From: Polaribacter porphyrae
GTDB lineage: Bacteria > Bacteroidota > Bacteroidia > Flavobacteriales > Flavobacteriaceae
DNA: 64,000 nt
Direction of reading: 5' to 3'
Assembly (NCBI RefSeq): GCF_002954685.1
Contig: NZ_MSCN01000001.1
Location: forward strand, 1,426,309 to 1,490,308
The position numbers and the translations under genes were made by a program. Position 1 is the stretch's first letter. Every line of letters begins with the position of its first letter. Below are positions 59,257 through 64,000 of this stretch, one piece after another. Under the pieces are notes generated by a model. The model ran no database searches. It saw only the letters and a list, made by a program, of their open reading frames with translations, and had not been told where the DNA came from.

Positions 59257-60645
59257 ATGAAATACGATATCATTATTATTGGAAGCGGGCCTGGAGGATA
59301 TGTAACCGCAATTAGAGCTTCACAACTAGGTTTTAAAACTGCCATTGTAGAAAAGGAGTCTTTAGGAGGTATATGTTTAAACTGGGGATGTATTCCAACA
59401 AAAGCATTATTAAAGTCTGCTCAAGTTTATGAATATTTAAAACATGTTGATGAATATGGATTAAAAGCAGAATCAATAGATAAAGATTTTGAAGCTGTTA
59501 TAAATAGAAGTAGAAACGTTGCTGATGGAATGAGTAAAGGTGTTCAATTTTTAATGAAAAAAAATAAAATTGATATCATTGATGGTTTTGGAAAAATAAA
59601 AAACGGAAAGAAAGTTGATGTTACCTCTGAAGATGGTAAAGTAACAGAATACTCTGCTGACAATATTATAATTGCAACTGGTGCTCGATCTCGCGAATTA
59701 CCTAACCTACCTCAAGATGGTAAAAAAGTTATTGGTTACAGACAAGCAATGACGTTACCTAGCCAACCTAAATCTATGATTGTTGTTGGTTCTGGTGCTA
59801 TTGGTGTTGAGTTTGCTCATTTTTACAATTCAATGGGTACAGAAGTTACAATTGTAGAATATATGCCAAATATTGTTCCTGTAGAAGATAAAGACATTTC
59901 AAAACAATTTGAACGCTCTTTTAAAAAATCTGGAATAAAAATCATGACTAATTCTTCTGTTGAAGCTGTTGATACTTCTGGTGATGGAGTTAAAGCAACC
60001 GTTAAAACCAAAAAAGGAGAACAAATTTTAGAAGCAGACATTTTATTATCTGCTGTTGGTATTAAAACTAACATTGAAAATATAGGTTTAGAAGATGTTG
60101 GTATTATTACAGATAGAGATAAAATACTAGTTAACGATTATTATCAAACAAACATTCCTGGGTATTTTGCTATAGGAGATGTAACTCCTGGCCCTGCTTT
60201 GGCTCATGTTGCATCAGCTGAAGGTATCACTTGTGTAGAAAAATTAGCAGGTTTGCATACAGAACCTATCGATTATGGTAATATTCCTGGATGTACTTAT
60301 GCTACTCCAGAAATTGCATCTGTTGGAATGACCGAAGAAAAAGCTAAAGAAGCTGGTTATGATTTAAAAGTTGGTAAATTTCCATTTTCTGCTTCTGGTA
60401 AAGCAAAAGCCGCTGGCACACCAGATGGTTTTGTTAAAGTAATTTTTGATGCAAAATACGGAGAATGGCTGGGATGCCATATGATTGGTGCTGGTGTTAC
60501 AGATATGATTGCAGAGGCTGTGCTTGGTCGTAAGTTAGAAACCACTGGTCATGAAGTATTAAAAGCAATACATCCTCACCCAACAATGAGTGAAGCTGTT
60601 ATGGAAGCAGTTGCTGACGCCTATGATGAAGTCATTCATCTATAA
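59257..60645 (+). CDS. lpdA: Dihydrolipoyl dehydrogenase
   Basis: The E3 flavoprotein (462 residues) of 2-oxoacid dehydrogenase complexes, reoxidising lipoamide with NAD. FAD motif IIGSGPGG, the redox-active disulfide GGICLNWGCIPTK (Cys 40, Cys 45), the NAD-binding GSGAIGVE and the C-terminal interface motif HPHPTMSEAVMEA with the catalytic His. TATTTTTG at 59221 is a -7-like element. It depends on lipoate, made by LipA encoded at 47737. Confidence 0.96.
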   Translation: MKYDIIIIGSGPGGYVTAIRASQLGFKTAIVEKESLGGICLNWGCIPTKALLKSAQVYEYLKHVDEYGLKAESIDKDFEAVINRSRNVADGMSKGVQFLMKKNKIDIIDGFGKIKNGKKVDVTSEDGKVTEYSADNIIIATGARSRELPNLPQDGKKVIGYRQAMTLPSQPKSMIVVGSGAIGVEFAHFYNSMGTEVTIVEYMPNIVPVEDKDISKQFERSFKKSGIKIMTNSSVEAVDTSGDGVKATVKTKKGEQILEADILLSAVGIKTNIENIGLEDVGIITDRDKILVNDYYQTNIPGYFAIGDVTPGPALAHVASAEGITCVEKLAGLHTEPIDYGNIPGCTYATPEIASVGMTEEKAKEAGYDLKVGKFPFSASGKAKAAGTPDGFVKVIFDAKYGEWLGCHMIGAGVTDMIAEAVLGRKLETTGHEVLKAIHPHPTMSEAVMEAVADAYDEVIHL

Positions 60646-60770
60646 AGGACGTATATTCAAAGAAAAAGTAAATAGTATTTTTGTTATTTACATACATTTG
60701 TAAATAAAATAAATTAAATTTAAAATTATCCCCAACTTAAGTAATTTAATATAAATAAATAATAATTTAA

Positions 60771-61898
60771 ATGGGTTTCGTTGAGTGGTTTCTTTCTTTC
60801 ATCTACAAGATAAAGACATTTCCTCTTATTATTCAGATTACAATTGTATTAACGTTGTTTTTTATACTAGCAACGCTAGCTCTAATAATTACGATATATA
60901 CAATCAGAAGAAGACATAATAGGCTACAAAAAATATTAGAAAACAGTGTACCAGAAATAGTTAAATTGTTTGAGGATATTTTATTCACGGATAAAAACTA
61001 TTCAGAACAAGAAATTTTTACAAAATTTGAAGATATTGTAGAAGAGGTAAATAGAGAGTCGCTCGATATTGCTGTAACTGTTTTAGTAAACTTCAAAAAC
61101 GAAGATAGAGAATCTGAAAAATATCAACTCATAATTAATGCTCTGGGCATTGTAGAACACCTTGAAAATAAATTTGACTCTCGTTCTAACAGTGAAAAGA
61201 TGGACGCTTTCCAAGAAGCATTTGTATTAGATTTAAACAAGTTTGATGCAAAAGTTTTGAGATATGCTTACAGTAGAAATCAACAGATTAGAAGTGAGGC
61301 TAGAAACTCTTATCTAGCATTAAGTAATAACGACCCTTATCGTTTTTTTGATGAATTTGATCGTTCTTTAAGTAAATGGGATGAGATTGAGCTAATGCAA
61401 TACCTTCGTCTTCAAAAAGATAGAGGTAATTTAGAAGGCCTAGGAAAGTGGATTAACTATTCTGAAAATGACTCTCTTGTTGTTTTCTTAATTAAAATGG
61501 TTGGCTATTTCAAGCAAAGAGGTATTGATGAAATTCTTATGGAAAAATTAGAAGATGGTAGTGAGTTGGTAAGAGCTGCTGCTATTTCTACATTAGGAGA
61601 ATTAGGTATTAAAGAAACCGAACAAACTCTTATTGACAGATATTTTACAGAGCCTGAAATTTGCCAAGTTGCTATTGTAAAAGCTATCAAAAAATTTAAT
61701 ACTGGTAAATCATTAAACTTTTTGCAAGAAATATTTTTTGAATCTAACAATACAGATACGAAAAAAATTATAGCAGAATCAATTTTAAATTATAGTTATG
61801 AAGGTAAAATTGCCTTTCAAAATCTAAAAAATTCATTAAGTGGTTTCGATTTGTTAATATTACAACATGTTGAAACACCTTTAATTAAATACAAATAA
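60771..61898 (+). CDS. Membrane-anchored HEAT-repeat protein
   Basis: A 375-residue protein with one N-terminal membrane helix (about 18-45) and a cytoplasmic region of short helices. The C-terminal half has HEAT/Armadillo-like repeats (DGSELVRAAAISTLGELGIKETEQTLIDRYFTEPEICQVAIVKAIKKF). It starts what looks like a polysaccharide operon: a processive glycosyltransferase follows 4 nt later and a TPR protein after that. A scaffold role in synthase assembly is inferred from context. Confidence 0.7.
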   Translation: MGFVEWFLSFIYKIKTFPLIIQITIVLTLFFILATLALIITIYTIRRRHNRLQKILENSVPEIVKLFEDILFTDKNYSEQEIFTKFEDIVEEVNRESLDIAVTVLVNFKNEDRESEKYQLIINALGIVEHLENKFDSRSNSEKMDAFQEAFVLDLNKFDAKVLRYAYSRNQQIRSEARNSYLALSNNDPYRFFDEFDRSLSKWDEIELMQYLRLQKDRGNLEGLGKWINYSENDSLVVFLIKMVGYFKQRGIDEILMEKLEDGSELVRAAAISTLGELGIKETEQTLIDRYFTEPEICQVAIVKAIKKFNTGKSLNFLQEIFFESNNTDTKKIIAESILNYSYEGKIAFQNLKNSLSGFDLLILQHVETPLIKYK

Positions 61899-61902
61899 AT
61901 AG

Positions 61903-63444
61903 ATGTTTGATATTTTTGTAAAAATTTATGAGTATTTTATATTCTTCTATGCAACCTCACTTATATTAAGTTATTTAGTGCTTGCTATATTTTCTTTTAT
62001 AGCTATTAATAGGTATAAAAGTTATAATACAGATATAGATGATGAAGAGTTATTGCATTCAGATTTAGCACCTGGTATTTCTGTAATTGCACCAGCATAT
62101 AATGAAGAAAAAACAATCATTATTAATGTAAAATCTTTATTAACCCTAAACTATCCTCTATTTGAGGTAATTATTGTTAATGATGGTAGTAAAGACAAAA
62201 CATTAGACTTACTAATTAAAGAATTTGATTTAGTAGAAGCACCTTTCGCTTATGTAGAGAAAATCAAGACAAAACCTTACAAGAGAACTTTTAAATCTAC
62301 AAATCCAAAATATGAAATCCTTACAATTGTAGATAAAGAAAATGGTGGTACCAAAGCTGATGCCTTTAATGCAGGCTTAAATGCCTCTGTTTTCCCATAT
62401 TATTTAAATACAGATGTAGATTGTATTCTAGCTAGGAATACACTTACAAAAATGATTAAACCGATTCTTAATTCAAAAACACAAGTTATTGCAGTTGGTG
62501 CTACATTACGTATGTCTAACAACTGTGAGATTGAAGAAGGAATTATTACAAGAGTTAGACCTCCTAAAGCATTAATTCCTAGATTTCAAGAACTAGAATA
62601 TATTAGATCATACTTATTAGGAAAAATGGGTTGGGAGTTAATTAATTCTGTGCCAAATGTTTCTGGTGGTTTAGGTATGTTTGATAAAGATGTAGCTATT
62701 AAAGCTGGTGGTTATGGAGCAGATTCTCATGCAGAAGATATGGATATGATGACAAGAATGGCTGTTCATATGATGAACAACAGACTTGATTATAAAATTG
62801 GATATATTCCTCTTTCATGTTGTTGGACAGAAGGCCCTCCAAATATTAGTATCTTAAACAGACAGAGAACTAGATGGGCCAGTGGTTTATTCCAAATGTT
62901 TAGTGATCACAGAAAAGTTTTATTCAATCCAAACTATAAAAGACTTGGTTTAATAACGTTCCCATATATTTTTATTTATGAATTTTTAGCTCCAATTATT
63001 GAAGCTTTCGGAATTTTATTTTCAATATTCCTACTTCTATATGGTTATGTTAACTGGAACTTTGCACCCTTAATATTATTATATTCATACACATTTGCCA
63101 TTATGATTTCATCTGTAGTAATTATTTGGGATCAAATGACGTTTAAATATTATAATACAACTAGAGAGGTTTTAACGCTATTTTTAACAGCTTTAGTAGA
63201 ACCTATTTTATATCACCCTCTAATTATGTTTTTCTCATTAAAAGGTTACTTTAGTTACATTACATCTAGAGAACTTGCATGGGGAACAATGACTAGAAAA
63301 GGTTTTGATAGTGATGAAGACAAAGGAGGAGATAAAGATAGTAGTGGTGATTCTGGTAATAATACTGATAAAAAACCAGGTCTTTTTGACAGGTTAAAAA
63401 ATAAGAAAGATTCATCAGGTGATTTTGAACCTATTAAAACATAA
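61903..63444 (+). CDS. Processive family 2 glycosyltransferase (poly-GlcNAc/cellulose synthase-like)
   Basis: A 513-residue inner-membrane GT2 synthase. It has the processive motif set D,D,D,QxxRW: NDGSKDKT, TDVDCIL, HAEDMDMMTRM and NRQRTRWASG, embedded between an N-terminal helix (about 8-32) and several C-terminal helices (about 345-460). An acidic, low-complexity C-terminal tail (KGGDKDSSGDSGNN) follows. Typical of beta-linked homopolymer synthases such as those making poly-N-acetylglucosamine. Neighbours (HEAT protein, TPR protein) fit an exopolysaccharide operon. Confidence 0.85.
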   Translation: MFDIFVKIYEYFIFFYATSLILSYLVLAIFSFIAINRYKSYNTDIDDEELLHSDLAPGISVIAPAYNEEKTIIINVKSLLTLNYPLFEVIIVNDGSKDKTLDLLIKEFDLVEAPFAYVEKIKTKPYKRTFKSTNPKYEILTIVDKENGGTKADAFNAGLNASVFPYYLNTDVDCILARNTLTKMIKPILNSKTQVIAVGATLRMSNNCEIEEGIITRVRPPKALIPRFQELEYIRSYLLGKMGWELINSVPNVSGGLGMFDKDVAIKAGGYGADSHAEDMDMMTRMAVHMMNNRLDYKIGYIPLSCCWTEGPPNISILNRQRTRWASGLFQMFSDHRKVLFNPNYKRLGLITFPYIFIYEFLAPIIEAFGILFSIFLLLYGYVNWNFAPLILLYSYTFAIMISSVVIIWDQMTFKYYNTTREVLTLFLTALVEPILYHPLIMFFSLKGYFSYITSRELAWGTMTRKGFDSDEDKGGDKDSSGDSGNNTDKKPGLFDRLKNKKDSSGDFEPIKT

Positions 63445-63459
63445 ATTGCATTTACTATT

Positions 63460-64000
63460 ATGAAAATAAATAAATACTTATGCATTTTTGTTGTGATTAT
63501 TTTATCACAATTCAATATTTATTCTCAAACTTATGATTCTTCGGATTTATATTTTGAAGAAGCAAAAAAAGATATTGCAGAACAAAATTATACAAGAGCA
63601 GCAAAGTTAAGTTGGCGAGGTTTACAATTAGCCCCAGACGATTTAGATTTAAAAACGCTACTTGGTAAAGCAAATATGTCTTTAGGTAGATATGATACTG
63701 CAAGATATGTATTAAAGCAGGTATATTTAAAGAGAAGAAAAGACATTGATATTTTAGGATATTTAGTTACAATAGAACAAACAACAAAGAGGTATTCAGA
63801 TGCTATTTGTTTTGTAAATGAATTATTAGAAATTACTCCCTACAGTAGAGGTTGGTGGAGAAGGAAGATTAACATTTATAAAGAAATGGGTAATTTTGAA
63901 GAAGCTGAAAGATCTTTGAAAAGATTGTACCAGATTTACCCAGATGATACAGAGATTAAAAACGATTATAACTACATCATGTTGGGTGATGGAATAGATG
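63460..64000 (+). CDS. Exported TPR protein, 3' end outside window
   Basis: A signal peptide (ending NIYSQ) is followed by tetratricopeptide-like repeats: YFEEAKKDIAEQNYTRAAKLSWRGL, LLGKANMSLGRYDTARYVL, and others. The frame is open to the right edge, so length is unknown. TPR-plus-beta-barrel proteins of the YaiO type commonly follow such glycosyltransferases and act in polymer export; that half, if present, lies beyond the window. Start ATG 63460, 15 nt after the synthase. Confidence 0.7.
   Translation, partial: MKINKYLCIFVVIILSQFNIYSQTYDSSDLYFEEAKKDIAEQNYTRAAKLSWRGLQLAPDDLDLKTLLGKANMSLGRYDTARYVLKQVYLKRRKDIDILGYLVTIEQTTKRYSDAICFVNELLEITPYSRGWWRRKINIYKEMGNFEEAERSLKRLYQIYPDDTEIKNDYNYIMLGDGID

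Noticed and set aside
1..64000. tRNA genes, rRNA and CRISPR arrays
   Set aside because: I looked through the intergenic stretches and saw no cloverleaf, rRNA segment or spaced identical repeats; a dedicated search could still find a missed tRNA.

Overview
The window looks like chromosome of a marine-type member of the Flavobacteriaceae (Bacteroidota), close in flavour to Polaribacter or Tenacibaculum. It is strongly AT-rich, many proteins are short lipoproteins with signal peptides ending in a lipobox, a few promoters resemble the Bacteroidota -33/-7 type (TTG, then TAnnTTTG), and the housekeeping genes (valS, murB, lipA, argS, lpdA) have the usual flavobacterial look. I saw no rRNA, tRNA or CRISPR array.

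Layout. 1-3.8 kb is a defence locus: two adjacent reverse transcriptases (DRT type 3 architecture, UG3-like plus UG8-like) followed by a short structured RNA with an ACACACACA stretch and a terminator. 3.9-13.7 kb holds a lipoprotein sulfatase, a TPR lipoprotein, a DinB/YfiT-like protein, a DUF962 membrane protein, csaA, a CarboxypepD_reg-like protein, a tiny YqaE/Pmp3-type protein, a beta-barrel protein, a large M14 peptidase and a bestrophin. 13.8-16.7 kb carries a lipoprotein/GH19-type hydrolase gene that appears frameshifted and two related small lipoproteins. 16.8-29.9 kb is metabolic and housekeeping sequence (FAD/Fe-S oxidase, MFS transporter, a decayed aldo-keto reductase, valS, tandem DUF1573 proteins, a retropepsin/PDZ protein, an aminotransferase, murB). 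29.9-42 kb is a minus-strand island: an ECF sigma factor, a membrane regulator and a Spy/CnrX-like periplasmic protein, then two copies of a YHYH lipoprotein - MORN lipoprotein - SCO1 module, each followed by an EF-hand gene, plus CotH, a VTC-type polyphosphate polymerase domain protein, DUF4956 and a DUF2490 gene. 42-64 kb holds mscS, glycosyltransferases, a second ECF sigma factor, an Nramp-like transporter, a Crp-family regulator, lipA, a CBS-domain cysteine synthase, an SbtA-type bicarbonate transporter with a LysR regulator, a LolE/FtsX-type permease, a NamZ-like muramidase, argS, lpdA and the start of a surface polysaccharide operon that runs off the right edge.

Three features cut across the gene list. 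(1) Three stretches (9183-9914, 13770-16674, 33587-34554) have the architecture of integron gene cassettes: each starts with TT after a target ending in AAG, ends in CG, and has an attC-like imperfect palindrome at one end whose outer arm is complementary to the cassette start. Removing 33587-34554 rejoins a broken DUF2490 gene exactly in frame. No integrase is in the window. (2) A short dispersed repeat is inserted in the same frame inside three conserved genes (FAD/Fe-S oxidase, valS, murB). (3) A shared promoter motif (AACGCAAG, a T-rich spacer of fixed length, CATCTAAA) precedes the anti-sigma/Spy pair, both YHYH operons and the EF-hand/CotH unit, which suggests one ECF regulon.

There is also a sigma-54 type promoter followed by a roughly 90-nt terminator-ended transcript with no reading frame, a good candidate for a regulated small RNA.
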